Origin: Bdellovibrio sp. KM01
GTDB lineage: Bacteria > Bdellovibrionota > Bdellovibrionia > Bdellovibrionales > Bdellovibrionaceae
Direction of reading: 5' to 3'
Length of the DNA stretch: 64,000 nt
Assembly (NCBI RefSeq): GCF_013752535.1
Contig: NZ_CP058348.1
Location: 496,001 to 560,000 of the forward strand
Shown here: positions 33,947 through 42,322 of the stretch, one piece after another
Layout of the letters: every line of letters starts with the position of its first letter
How positions within the stretch are numbered: position 1 is the stretch's first letter
The notes under the pieces: generated by a model
What the model saw: the letters and a program-made list of their open reading frames with translations, nothing else
Database searches by the model: none
Told to the model about the DNA's origin: nothing
Position numbers and translations under genes: made by a program

Positions 33947-36766
33947 TTAGATGGTGTAGCGCTGAACCATTTCAAGCAGTGCTGTTTTCTTAACGGGCTT
34001 GGTTAGGTGTTCTGTGCATCCAGCATCCAGAGATTTCTGAATATCTTCAGCCATGGCATTCGCACTCACTGCGATGATTGGGACCGGTTTGTGGTGATTG
34101 GTCTTTTCCCATTCGCGAATCTTGCGAGTAGCAACATAGCCATCCATCACCGGCATTTGAATGTCCATCAGGATAATATCAAAGTTTCCATGCGTGGCTT
34201 TTTCAACGGCGACGGCACCGTTTTCTGCCTGCACGATATCAAATGGGAATTTCTTTAAATACGTCAATAACAAGAAGCGGTTGTCTTCGGTGTCGTCGAC
34301 AATCAGGATGCGACCGTTACGGCTGATATTCTGCGCGATTTGCGGAATTCCTTTTGATTCTTCAAATGGACGAGGTGCTTCCACCACGGAATCTGTCGGG
34401 ATATAAGGAACTGTAAAGGCGAAAGTGCTTCCCTGGTTCTCGCGGCTTTCAAACCAGATTTTACCACCCATGAGCTCCACTAAGTTTTTCGAAATCGTCA
34501 GTCCTAAGCCGCTGCCCCCGAATTTACGAGTGATTGAGCTGTCGGCCTGAACGAAGTTTTGGAACAAAAGATGCTGCTTGTCCTTAGGGATACCTGTACC
34601 GGTATCGCGAATTTGGAATAGAACATTCTTTTTAGTCTCGTCTTCAAACTCTGCTGTGACAGCGATCTCTCCAGATTGAGTGAATTTGATCGCATTCCCG
34701 ATCAAATTAAACAGGATCTGACGTAAACGTGTTGGATCCCCGATGATGTGCGATCGTTCGCCATCCAGATTCACGGTAAGATGGAAATCCAGATTTTTCT
34801 CGGCTGCTTTTTGTTTCAAGATGTCGCAAATATTTTTCGTCGTTGCAATCAAATCGAAGGCGATTTTCTCGATACGAACTTCGCGGGCTTCGATTTTTGA
34901 GATATCCAAAATATCATTGATCAAGGAAAGAAGATTTTCACCGGCGTTCGCGCAAACTTGAACCAATTGCGCCTGCTCCGGTTTTAAATCCGATTCTGAA
35001 AGAATATCTGTGATACCGATAATCGCATTCAGCGGGGTGCGGATTTCATGGGACATACGCGCCAAGAATTCCGACTTGGCCTGAGATGCTTTGACCGCTT
35101 GCTCACGGGCTTGAATCAGGGCTTGCTCGCTTTGGATACGATCTGTGATATCTGTTCCGACGAACACGAAAGTCAGATCTTTCGAAGTTCTGTTCGGCAA
35201 AGCCGCCCAGTTCATCAGAATAGGAATACGGTGTCCATCAACGTTCGTGATCTCGGCCTGGATACTGTGGCGGGTTTGTAAAAGCCAGGTGTAGTTTTTA
35301 AATTCTGGCTGGGCATGAATTAGATTTTTTAAATCCACCTGAGAAACTTGATTAGGGGAAAGTCCCAAAAGTTTCAAAGCATACTCATTGGCCTGAGAAA
35401 TCATGTAAGACGACTGGCGCCAGTCATCATGGTGGATGACTTTTACGATGAAAAGGAAGGCTTTGATGGATTGAATAACGCTATCCAGGAATTCCTTGGA
35501 TACGGTCGTGGTCTCGAGACGATCCGCCAACTGATTGTACTTGGTAACCAGCATCCCGATTTCATCACGGGACTGGTAATTGATTTTTTGAGTCAGGTTA
35601 CTCGTACCAAGTTTTTCCAGGCGATCTGTCAAAAGCTGAATCGGTTCGACCACTTTTCCGGTCGCTGCGAACGTCGCAAAGAAGAACAGGATAAAGATCA
35701 GGACGGCAGCCGCACTCGATGCAATTGCGATACGGTCTAAAACCGCAAAGGCTTCGCTCTCGTCAATTTTGGTTTGAATGTACCAAAGCTCACCATTCGG
35801 AAGATAGATCTTACCGATAGAACGAATGACTTTTTGATTACGATAGTCCGTTCCCAGTTCCCGCACCTCGCTGAGGTTTTCAATTTTCTTGATGTCCTCG
35901 TCACCGCGGTTGCTGGCAGGCGTGTTTGTTGGTGGTTGTGGACCTTCGACATCTTCTGTACGGAAGCGACCGGTATTACGCAAGCTCCAGTCTTCGCCGT
36001 AAATCAGCGTTTCACCAGTTTGACCCATACCATGTGTCGCCCAGGCAAAGTTATCACTGGTAATACGATCGATTTCAGAGATGGAAATCTTGATAACCAC
36101 GGCTCCCAGAAATTTTCCGCTGCGGATAATAGGCGAGGCGACATAGCCCGTCGTGAATTTGACACTGACCGGATCTTTTTCGAAATCCAGAAACAGCGTG
36201 GAGCCTTCTTGTGCTTTTTGGGCCCAGTTGAATAGATCTTTGAGTTTTGCTGTGCCCGGTGTTTCATCGAATACGGAAATACCATCATCGAAGTCTTTAC
36301 GAGTGGTGTACAGAACTCGACCTTCGGGATCGATCAAAGCCATGTCGTAAATATTGAAATCCAAAACGTAGTTGTCCAATAAGCGGCGGAATTCTGGAAA
36401 AGATTCTGCGCTGGAAGATTGCAAAAGGTTATCGGTCAGCTCGTGGGACGAAATCAGGTTGATCGCCATCTGCAAATCGCGGAAGTAATTTTCAATGGCT
36501 GTGGTTTTTGCGATACGGATTTGTGTCAGACGTTCATAGGTGCTGTCGACGATTGTTGACTCCACGATTTTCAAACCGATCAAAGCAACGACAAAGGTGG
36601 CCAAAAACACCGACACGAGATTAAAAAGGAAAATTCTTAAACGTAAAGTCACCTTAGTATCAGTGATACAGAGTGAATCCAGATCAATCAACGAGTAGTT
36701 ATTTGTCCCTCTGAAAACAGGTCGTTTTTCTATGGTTGTTAGATTTTTGTAACGGGGATGACGCAC
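33947..36766 (-). CDS. Hybrid sensor histidine kinase (Cache-HAMP-PAS-HisKA-HATPase-REC)
   Basis: Up to 939 residues. A membrane helix at about 43-70 and another near 345-365 bracket a periplasmic Cache-like sensor. A HAMP segment (PIQLLTDRLEKLGTSNL), a PAS domain, the HisKA box 'LARMSHEIRTPLNAIIG', an HATPase domain (DTGTGIPKD; FGGSGLGLTISKNLVEL) and a C-terminal receiver (ILIVDDTEDNRFLL; phospho-acceptor in 'IILMDIQMPVMDG'; TKPVKK) follow. The start is uncertain: GTG 36766 has no good ribosome site, and GTG 36652 just before the first helix is possible. No cognate regulator is adjacent. Confidence 0.92.
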   Translation of the reverse strand: MRHPRYKNLTTIEKRPVFRGTNNYSLIDLDSLCITDTKVTLRLRIFLFNLVSVFLATFVVALIGLKIVESTIVDSTYERLTQIRIAKTTAIENYFRDLQMAINLISSHELTDNLLQSSSAESFPEFRRLLDNYVLDFNIYDMALIDPEGRVLYTTRKDFDDGISVFDETPGTAKLKDLFNWAQKAQEGSTLFLDFEKDPVSVKFTTGYVASPIIRSGKFLGAVVIKISISEIDRITSDNFAWATHGMGQTGETLIYGEDWSLRNTGRFRTEDVEGPQPPTNTPASNRGDEDIKKIENLSEVRELGTDYRNQKVIRSIGKIYLPNGELWYIQTKIDESEAFAVLDRIAIASSAAAVLIFILFFFATFAATGKVVEPIQLLTDRLEKLGTSNLTQKINYQSRDEIGMLVTKYNQLADRLETTTVSKEFLDSVIQSIKAFLFIVKVIHHDDWRQSSYMISQANEYALKLLGLSPNQVSQVDLKNLIHAQPEFKNYTWLLQTRHSIQAEITNVDGHRIPILMNWAALPNRTSKDLTFVFVGTDITDRIQSEQALIQAREQAVKASQAKSEFLARMSHEIRTPLNAIIGITDILSESDLKPEQAQLVQVCANAGENLLSLINDILDISKIEAREVRIEKIAFDLIATTKNICDILKQKAAEKNLDFHLTVNLDGERSHIIGDPTRLRQILFNLIGNAIKFTQSGEIAVTAEFEDETKKNVLFQIRDTGTGIPKDKQHLLFQNFVQADSSITRKFGGSGLGLTISKNLVELMGGKIWFESRENQGSTFAFTVPYIPTDSVVEAPRPFEESKGIPQIAQNISRNGRILIVDDTEDNRFLLLTYLKKFPFDIVQAENGAVAVEKATHGNFDIILMDIQMPVMDGYVATRKIREWEKTNHHKPVPIIAVSANAMAEDIQKSLDAGCTEHLTKPVKKTALLEMVQRYTI

Positions 36767-36883
36767 GCCAATTTTGCCACTGCAGACAAAACGTTCTCAG
36801 ATAGTAATTTGTCTTTTGTCTACGGAAGTGAAATTTTGAGCAAGTATGGTTATTACTAAATAATCATTGGGCGAGGAGGCACC

Positions 36884-37657
36884 GTGAAAATGAAAACCGC
36901 AGGCAAATTACTAAGCACTATGGTGTTTATTCTTCACTTCTCAGCGTGTGCCCAAACGAAGGTCATGGAAGGTGATGCGGAATTGTTGTCGCCGACGATT
37001 TATTTTAAGCCCACGGTGCATTTTGATGCCGCCAAATGCACTCAAGAGCAGCTTAAAGATATGCTAACACCCGATGGAAAAATTTTGACCACGATTTGCT
37101 CCAAGGATTTTGACCGATGTTTGATAGAGGGTTCTTGCTTTGTTGATAAAGCGGGCTCCGTGAGATCGTTTAACTATCACTCACGGGTAAAAGACATCCC
37201 TCGATTTGTGGAAGTGGACCTGCGCAAATGTCCATTCGGTTACGGAGTGAACTCCACTTGTTTAGATCCCTATTATACTATCGCTGCGGACCTTTCGATT
37301 TACAAAGTTGGAGATGTGGTTTTTGTACCACGCCTAGTAGGTGCGCCGATGCCTGATGGCAGTACTCATGATGGCTACGTCGTGATTCGTGATCGTGGCG
37401 CACGGATCTTGGGACAGGGAAGATTTGATTTCTTTACCGGTTTTTATAATCATGCGGACAAAGACAACATCATTGCTCGTTTAGGCTTTGGTGATCCCTA
37501 TGCGCGCTTTGATTATCGACTGGCGACTCCTGAAGAAGCAGCGGCCACTCGAGAACGTCGGGGGTACCCTGGTTTAAAAAACGTCGTCGTCATTCGGGCT
37601 CTCGAGACAATCTCTACTCTCTCCCGCACAAAGACCTCAGATTCTGAACATGAATAA
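36884..37657 (+). CDS. Lipoprotein with 3D (MltA C-terminal-like) domain
   Basis: 257 residues. Start is GTG 36884 with GAGGAGG six bases upstream (ATG 36890 is possible). The lipobox is FSAC (Cys about 22). The C-terminal domain 'IYKVGDVVFVPRLVGAPMPD', 'DGYVVIRDRGARILGQGRFD' and 'FFTGFYNHA' matches the 3D domain with its conserved aspartates, found in MltA and resuscitation-type muralytic proteins. It may bind or cleave peptidoglycan from the outer membrane; the separate catalytic MltA domain is absent. Several Cys in the first half may form disulphides. Confidence 0.85.
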   Translation: MKMKTAGKLLSTMVFILHFSACAQTKVMEGDAELLSPTIYFKPTVHFDAAKCTQEQLKDMLTPDGKILTTICSKDFDRCLIEGSCFVDKAGSVRSFNYHSRVKDIPRFVEVDLRKCPFGYGVNSTCLDPYYTIAADLSIYKVGDVVFVPRLVGAPMPDGSTHDGYVVIRDRGARILGQGRFDFFTGFYNHADKDNIIARLGFGDPYARFDYRLATPEEAAATRERRGYPGLKNVVVIRALETISTLSRTKTSDSEHE

Positions 37658-37731
37658 CTAAAACTTCTTTGGCTTTGTGTAACATAAGCATTTGAGTTTT
37701 ATAGACATTTACCTACCTAGGTCCAGGTGTT

Positions 37732-37861
37732 CCTAGACCTTTGTCGAAAAAAAATTCTTAACCAATTGCCAATAAAATCAGGCACTTTCGGTGGTCCCTA
37801 AAAAATTCCTAGACCTAGGTCTAAAGTTTCCTAGACCTTCGTCGATAAGTTATTCGTAACA
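37732..37861 (+). repeat. Direct repeat upstream of flagellin 1
   Basis: CCTAGACCTTTGTCGAAAA at 37732-37750 and CCTAGACCTTCGTCGATAA at 37830-37848, 98 bases apart, continue as similar ATTCTTAACC/ATTCGTAAC tails. Between them lies CCTAGACCTAGGTCT with the perfect palindrome AGACCTAGGTCT (37811-37822). The second copy overlaps the sigma-28 promoter. Apart from this and the promoter, the 477-base gap 37658-38134 holds an approximately 280-base leader with a TCTCCCG/CGGGAGA hairpin, and no gene. Confidence 0.8.
37822..37848 (+). promoter_or_regulatory. Sigma-28 (FliA) promoter of flagellin 1
   Basis: TAAAGTTT (37822-37829), 11-base spacer, GTCGATAA (37841-37848); the enterobacterial FliA consensus is TAAAGTTT-N11-GCCGATAA. 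One mismatch in 16. It implies a 5' leader of about 280 bases. Confidence 0.8.
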
Positions 37862-38134
37862 CGTTAGGGCTTCCGCGGACCTCTCCTCAAAAAAGATCTC
37901 CCGGACAAAGTCTCCTGCAAACATGGTCAGTCACCCATGCTGCGGGAGACCTGCTCCAACTTAAAAATATTTGTATTTAAAAATTTAAAGTTTTTTGAAC
38001 GAAACAAACAATCGATCATAGTACGTTGTCGGGTTCAAAGGTGTTCTGCAGGTAAGTGGTGCGACCACAGTGCAATCTTTATCCCTCAAAAAAACAGCGT
38101 CTTATGATCCAAACATATCCCGAGGAGGAATGTA

Positions 38135-38962
38135 ATGGGCTTAAGAATTGCGACAAATACAGCGTCTATCGCTGCTCAGCGTGTATTGTCCACGCAACAA
38201 AAAAGAACTGAGCACTCTGCTCAAGCTCTTGCTTCAGGTTCCCGTATCGTAAATGCTGCTGACGACGCCGCAGGTTTGGCGATCTCAGAAAACTTCAAAG
38301 GACAATTAAAAGGTATTGCTGCCGCGAGAAATAACGCGAACAACGCGATTTCCTTTGCGCAAGTAGGTGAGGGTGGTCTGAATGAGATCTCCAATATCCT
38401 GATTCGTTTGCGTGAGCTAGGAGTTCAATCCGCTTCCGATACTATCGGTGAAACAGAGCGTGGATTCCTAAATAAAGAGACCCAACAACTTCTCCAAGAG
38501 GCCGATCGTATTGCCAAGACCACAGTGTTTGGTAATCGTAAACTTCTCGATGGATCTGGCGGTGAGCTGGAGTTCCAAGTCGGCGCCAATGCCGGAGATG
38601 ATAATATGATTAAAGTAACCTTCGATGCCGATGCTTCTGCAAGTAATCTTGGTATCGACGGAATCGATATGGACTCGAAAAGTGGAGCCCGCTCTTCATT
38701 AGAAGATATCGATAAAGCTCTGGTGAAAGTCAGTGAGATGCGCGCCGGCTTCGGTGCGACCCAATCACGACTGGAATCCACAGTAAGTAACTTAGATATT
38801 TCCTACGAGAATTTGTCTGCTGCGAACTCTCGTATCCGTGACACAGATATCGCAAAAGAAACGTCAGAAATGGCCTCTGCCAACATTCTGCAAAACACAG
38901 CGGTATCGGTTCTGGCTCAAGCCAATCAGCTACCAAACGTAGCTATGAAACTAGTTGGCTAA
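38135..38962 (+). CDS. fliC: Flagellin 1
   Basis: 275 residues, a short flagellin with only D0/D1 domains. N-terminal 'GLRIATNTASIAAQRVLSTQ' and 'LASGSRIVNAADDAAGLAIS', C-terminal 'LSAANSRIRDTDIAKETSEM' and 'VSVLAQANQLP' are the canonical helices. It polymerises into the filament after export through the flagellar apparatus. GAGGAGG precedes the ATG. It is about 50% identical by eye to the second flagellin at 40741, and the two flank a transposase gene. Bdellovibrio carries several flagellins; which numbered one this is cannot be told here. Confidence 0.95.
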   Translation: MGLRIATNTASIAAQRVLSTQQKRTEHSAQALASGSRIVNAADDAAGLAISENFKGQLKGIAAARNNANNAISFAQVGEGGLNEISNILIRLRELGVQSASDTIGETERGFLNKETQQLLQEADRIAKTTVFGNRKLLDGSGGELEFQVGANAGDDNMIKVTFDADASASNLGIDGIDMDSKSGARSSLEDIDKALVKVSEMRAGFGATQSRLESTVSNLDISYENLSAANSRIRDTDIAKETSEMASANILQNTAVSVLAQANQLPNVAMKLVG

Positions 38963-39076
38963 TAGAAAGTAGAACCTCGTTTATATAAAATAAAGTTCCT
39001 TCAAGTTGCGAGGGGGACTCCGGGATAAATCTCCCTCTGGAGTAGTCGCCCACAAAAACTACTTCATTTCAGCCCA

Positions 39077-39116
39077 CCCACGGGGCCCTCTAGAGGGTCT
39101 CGTGGGATTTTGCGTT
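39077..39116 (+). terminator. Terminator after flagellin 1
   Basis: A long stem from CCCACG (39077) to CGTGGG (39106) with inner CCCTC/GAGGG, followed by ATTTTGCGTTTT. Confidence 0.75.
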
Positions 39117-39150
39117 TTGGGGTTCGGGCCGGTCATTGCCCTGCACGGCG

Positions 39151-39272
39151 GGCGAATGAAAAAGGCTCGATTGCTGCGTTGTCGGCGTCGAACTTGCTCT
39201 CCGGCGTACTTGGAGTACGCCTACGTGGCAGCTCGTCACCTCCGCCTTGCACTCGAACCTTTTTGATTCGCC
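39151..39272. repeat. Imperfect palindromic dispersed repeat, copy 2
   Basis: The ends are GGCGAATGAAAAAGGCTCGA and TCGAACCTTTTTGATTCGCC, 18 of 20 positions complementary. The centre has CTTGGAGTACGCCT. Order and wording of internal blocks match 1290-1419, but the outermost bases differ (GGCGAAT versus GCAGGCTGTT). It lies 99 bases from the 3' end of the RAYT gene, between it and flagellin 1. Confidence 0.8.
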
Positions 39273-39316
39273 TTTGCTAGATTCGAACTTCTTTTGGCTT
39301 GCGCCTTCGTCGCTCG

Positions 39317-39368
39317 CTTCCTTCCTTCCTTCCTTCCTTCCTTCCTTCCTTCCTTCCTTCCTTCCTTC
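39317..39368. repeat. (CTTC)13 tetranucleotide microsatellite
   Basis: Thirteen perfect CTTC units (52 bases) end two bases before the stop codon of the RAYT gene (minus strand: GAAG repeats directly downstream of its TGA). Such tracts change length by slippage. It is in non-coding sequence as I read it. Confidence 0.95.
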
Positions 39369-39370
39369 AA

Positions 39371-39943
39371 TCAGTTGTTCCAGAGTTCTATTAGTTGTTC
39401 TTGGGTTAGGCCTCTTAGGCGGGTTTTTGAGTAGGGGCGGCCGTTGGCTTCGCATTCGTTTAGTTGGATGTAGTTTCGTACTATTTGATAGGGTTTGAAG
39501 CCCTTTACGATCCGGGTGAATGGACGATATTTCCAGATCTTTTCTCTTCTGTCTTTTTTACCTTCGTTCGTGGTTTCGGGGGTATCGGTCATGTTCTGAG
39601 CGAATTGTCCTGGCAGCACCCGGAGGAAGCTTTGGAGTTTGGAGCGGCGGCTTCCACGGATTAATAGATGAACATGGTCGTTTTGAATCGAAAACTGCTC
39701 GATCTTAATAAAGAACTTCAGGGAATATCTTTTAATTAGAGCTGTCATCAGTTTGAAAGCATATCGATTGCGGAGGCCGCCACGGACTGTCGATTTGTTG
39801 ATCTTTAGTACTAAATGAATCGGATCCTTTGTGGATAGGGGGCGCGATCCTCTTCCTTTTGATGTCTTTCGTAAGGTGCCCCCGTGACAGTAGCGATGTT
39901 GCCAAGGAACTGTGAGTGATAGAAAAGATGGTTGTTTCATCAT
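39371..39943 (-). CDS. REP-associated tyrosine transposase (RAYT, TnpA-REP type)
   Basis: About 190 residues from the ATG at 39943 (MMKQPSFLS); the open frame to 40003 is less likely. The HUH motif is 'FSIQNDHVHLLIRGSRRS' and the catalytic Tyr region is 'YQIVRNYIQLNE'. Y1 transposases of this single-copy, domesticated class cleave single-stranded REP palindromes. The 21-base sequence around its start codon recurs at 40113-40133, and a palindromic repeat lies downstream. It sits between two flagellin genes in the opposite direction. Confidence 0.88.
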   Translation of the reverse strand: MMKQPSFLSLTVPWQHRYCHGGTLRKTSKGRGSRPLSTKDPIHLVLKINKSTVRGGLRNRYAFKLMTALIKRYSLKFFIKIEQFSIQNDHVHLLIRGSRRSKLQSFLRVLPGQFAQNMTDTPETTNEGKKDRREKIWKYRPFTRIVKGFKPYQIVRNYIQLNECEANGRPYSKTRLRGLTQEQLIELWNN

Positions 39944-40133
39944 GACCGATACCCCCAGGGATGAAAGGGTAGGATGCAATTCTTGGGAGAGGATCAAATG
40001 CACTGTCTTTTATAGAAATCATTGCGTGGTCCGAGTGACGGAAAGTTCCACGAACAGCATATTATGACGACATTATTGCTTTCAGATCTAAATTCTCGTT
40101 CATTCTGACAAAGTTTCGTCATGACCGGTACCC
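39934..40133. repeat. Pair of 21-base direct repeats around the RAYT start
   Basis: GTTTCATCATGACCGATACCC (39934-39954, 21 bases with first base shared by the coding start region) and the same with two changes at 40113-40133, 179 bases apart. The first copy spans the transposase start codon. The stretch 40134-40440 has no gene or feature that I can support. Confidence 0.7.
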
Positions 40134-40446
40134 TCCCTCAGTAGCCCTCGAATCATTTGCACGACACCTCAATATATTCGTTCAAAGTCAGGCGGCGACT
40201 TCGTGCATTCGCGCTAAGCTCCTCCATGAGTTCCTGTATTCCCAATAATTTTGTAGTTCAATCGAGAAACGTTTCCTCTTCATTCACAGAATAATGTCTT
40301 TTCATTCTGCAGTTCTTACGTCTTGAAGTTGCTTCACTCGAGAATCGCTCCATGTGAAGTACTTCACTTCTTCTTATCTAAATGTCTTGGGATCACTTTG
40401 CTTTCCAAAGGTCTGTTAGACGTTTGTGGCGTCGGGGATTTTCCTG

Positions 40447-40499
40447 GACCTTGGTATTGAAAAAAACGCGAGGAAGGGCTGGTTTTCAATACGAAGGTC
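40447..40499. promoter_or_regulatory. 17-bp inverted repeat upstream of flagellin 2
   Basis: GACCTTGGTATTGAAAA (40447-40463) and TTTTCAATACGAAGGTC (40483-40499) are complementary except one position. The arm resembles the GACCTTyGTCGAwAA motif in front of flagellin 1. Likely an operator or mRNA/DNA structure; it lies just upstream of the sigma-28 promoter. Confidence 0.55.
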
Positions 40500-40540
40500 T
40501 AGTTGAAGCTAGATGATGGTCTAGTTTTACAGGACGCGAC

Positions 40541-40567
40541 TAAAGCCTTTCCAGACCTCGCCGAAAG
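40541..40567 (+). promoter_or_regulatory. Sigma-28 (FliA) promoter of flagellin 2
   Basis: TAAAGCCT (40541-40548), 11-base spacer, GCCGAAAG (40560-40567), compared with TAAAGTTT-N11-GCCGATAA. It implies a leader of about 165 bases before the ATG at 40741. Confidence 0.75.
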
Positions 40568-40740
40568 GTATGTCAGAAGCAACGACGATACCGAAGTCGA
40601 AAGTACTTGAGAGCTTCGAAGGGTGTGACTGCCTGACGAAAACTCGATTGCAGGGTACCGAGACCAACGTAGAGTCCCGACGTGTTAAACCGGTCAGCCT
40701 AAGTAGGTATAAGGCGGCCAAATATTTATGGGGGTCCCAA

Positions 40741-41574
40741 ATGGGAATGAGAATTTCAACTAATATCGCAGCGGTAAATGCACAAAGAACTCTACAAGGT
40801 TCTCAACGTGTTATCGGTAAATCCATGGAGCAATTGTCTTCTGGATCGCGCATCAACAAAGCTGCAGATGATGCTGCCGGCTTGGCAATCTCTGAAGGTA
40901 TGAAGTCGCAAATCAGATCTTACAGCCAAGCACAACGAAATGCGAATGATGGTATCTCAATGGTGCAAACTGCTGAGGGTGGTTTGTCTGAAGTTTCCAA
41001 CATCTTAACTCGTATGCGTGAGTTGGGAGTACAAGCTTCTTCTGATACTATCGGTGATACAGAGCGTGGCTTCCTTGATAAAGAGGTTCAACAATTGAAA
41101 GCTGAGTCTCAACGTATCACTCAATCTACTAAATTTGGTACTACTAAACTACTTGATGGTTCTGGCGACAAGTATGACTTCCAAGTAGGTATCGGTAATG
41201 ATGACTTTGCGGACCGTATCTCCTTCAACGCAGGTGAGACAGACGCAACAACAGCTTCTCTAGGTATTGACGGTTTCGATTTCAGCTCTAAAGCGGGTGC
41301 TCAAGAAGCTCTTGAGAAAATCGACAGCGCTCAAACTAAAGTGAACGGTTATCGCGCAAATCTTGGTGCCCTTCAAAATCGTCTGACATCAACTGTCGAC
41401 AACTTGGGTGTGCAACATGAGAACATTTCTGCCGCGAACTCTCGTATCCGTGATACAGACATCGCAGCAGCTTCAGCTGACCAAGCAAAAAACCAAGTGT
41501 TGCTACAAGCTAACACGAGTGTTCTTGCTCAGGCGAACCAAATGCCGGGCGCAGCATTGAAACTAATTGGCTAA
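40741..41574 (+). CDS. fliC: Flagellin 2
   Basis: 277 residues from ATG 40741. An upstream in-frame ATG at 40570 would add 57 residues unlike any flagellin and would start at the promoter, so I reject it. Conserved ends: 'GMRISTNIAAVNAQRTLQGS', 'SSGSRINKAADDAAGLAISE', 'ISAANSRIRDTDIAAASADQ' and 'TSVLAQANQMPGAALKLIG'. Like flagellin 1 it lacks the variable D2/D3 domains. Filament subunit; own sigma-28-like promoter. Confidence 0.95.
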   Translation: MGMRISTNIAAVNAQRTLQGSQRVIGKSMEQLSSGSRINKAADDAAGLAISEGMKSQIRSYSQAQRNANDGISMVQTAEGGLSEVSNILTRMRELGVQASSDTIGDTERGFLDKEVQQLKAESQRITQSTKFGTTKLLDGSGDKYDFQVGIGNDDFADRISFNAGETDATTASLGIDGFDFSSKAGAQEALEKIDSAQTKVNGYRANLGALQNRLTSTVDNLGVQHENISAANSRIRDTDIAAASADQAKNQVLLQANTSVLAQANQMPGAALKLIG

Positions 41575-41628
41575 TTAATAAAAGTTTGACCTGGGAGAGC
41601 GCCTCCGTGCTCTTCCGGTACCAACCTA

Positions 41629-41661
41629 CCCAGGGAAAGTTTTATGATAGTTTTCCCTGGG
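41629..41661 (+). terminator. Hairpin after flagellin 2
   Basis: A perfect 10-bp stem CCCAGGGAAA/TTTCCCTGGG with a 13-base loop, 55 bases after the stop. No T-run follows (GTACTTAG), so termination may be partial. Confidence 0.6.
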
Positions 41662-41704
41662 GTACTTAGAGAGGGGACTTGGGAATAGCCTAAAGTCCAG
41701 CTGT

Positions 41705-41731
41705 TTAAGTTTAGTCAAAAAATGCCGATAA
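41705..41731 (+). promoter_or_regulatory. Sigma-28 (FliA) promoter at flaG
   Basis: TTAAGTTT (41705-41712), 11-base spacer, GCCGATAA (41724-41731): 15 of 16 consensus positions. The ATG of flaG is only 8 bases downstream, so the predicted transcript would begin at or next to the start codon. Confidence 0.8.
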
Positions 41732-41738
41732 GATCCTC

Positions 41739-42113
41739 ATGAATATCAAAGGATTGATTCCCACCATACAGCCAAGCGATGTGAAGTCGATAGACCGAAC
41801 GGGCCGGGCGATTCAATCCGACAGTGCCCACGATCGAGACGCCAACGGGCAAGAATCCTATCAACAGCAACAACAAGAACAGAAACCGCCGATGTCAGAG
41901 GAGCAACTTGAAGCTTCGATGGAACATCTGCGTAAACTTCCTGCTTTCAAGGAGCACCGATGGACGGTGGAACTTGAAGATATTGGCGGGGAGAATTTCG
42001 TTATGGTCAGAGACAATCTTGGTACTTTGATTCGTCGTATTCCCGAAGCAGAATTGTGGACTTTACCAAGTGATGATTCTCCTCGTGGCCAACTCCTAAA
42101 ACGTTCCGCTTAA
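41739..42113 (+). CDS. flaG: FlaG-family flagellar protein
   Basis: 124 residues. The N-terminal 70 are polar and Gln-rich (SYQQQQQEQKPPMSEEQLE). The C-terminal domain 'HRWTVELEDIGGENFVMVRD' and 'LIRRIPEAELWTLP' has the FlaG pattern (V.....v.v.D..Tg.viRqIP.). FlaG proteins affect filament length, and the gene usually precedes fliD, as here. No ribosome site is evident. Confidence 0.85.
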   Translation: MNIKGLIPTIQPSDVKSIDRTGRAIQSDSAHDRDANGQESYQQQQQEQKPPMSEEQLEASMEHLRKLPAFKEHRWTVELEDIGGENFVMVRDNLGTLIRRIPEAELWTLPSDDSPRGQLLKRSA

Positions 42114-42121
42114 CTGGACAT

Positions 42122-42138
42122 CAAAGCCGGCGGCTTTG
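42122..42138. other. Short perfect hairpin after flaG
   Basis: CAAAGCC-GGC-GGCTTTG, a 7-bp stem, with no T-run; perhaps an mRNA-processing or weak terminator structure. The rest of 42139-42322 shows no gene. Confidence 0.4.
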
Positions 42139-42322
42139 CGATCTCTTCATAATTTTAAATCCGAATAGCATTTGATTCCCAGCTTCTGGTCCAGCTCCAG
42201 AGGGGGATGTCAAAATTTATCCTGCTTATATTGCAGCAGACACTTAAATCCGCAGCCACTGGGCCTTTCGACGGACATTTAATTGACTCACGTTCACTGT
42301 ATGAATTTGAGACGATTGTTTC

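Noticed and set aside
39317-39368. CRISPR-like array
   Set aside because: Pure tetranucleotide tract without spacers; no cas genes anywhere in the window.
39090-39455. Open frame on the minus strand with GRKE repeats
   Set aside because: The repeat is only the (CTTC)13 tract read in frame; the frame crosses the palindromic repeat and the transposase 3' end.
40113-40250. Small minus-strand ORF starting at the upstream 21-base repeat
   Set aside because: An ATG in the repeat opens about 42 codons with no recognisable product or ribosome site; better explained as part of the repeat.
40570-40740. N-terminal extension of flagellin 2
   Set aside because: It would start at the sigma-28 promoter and add 57 residues before the canonical flagellin N-terminus, which must be near the start for export.
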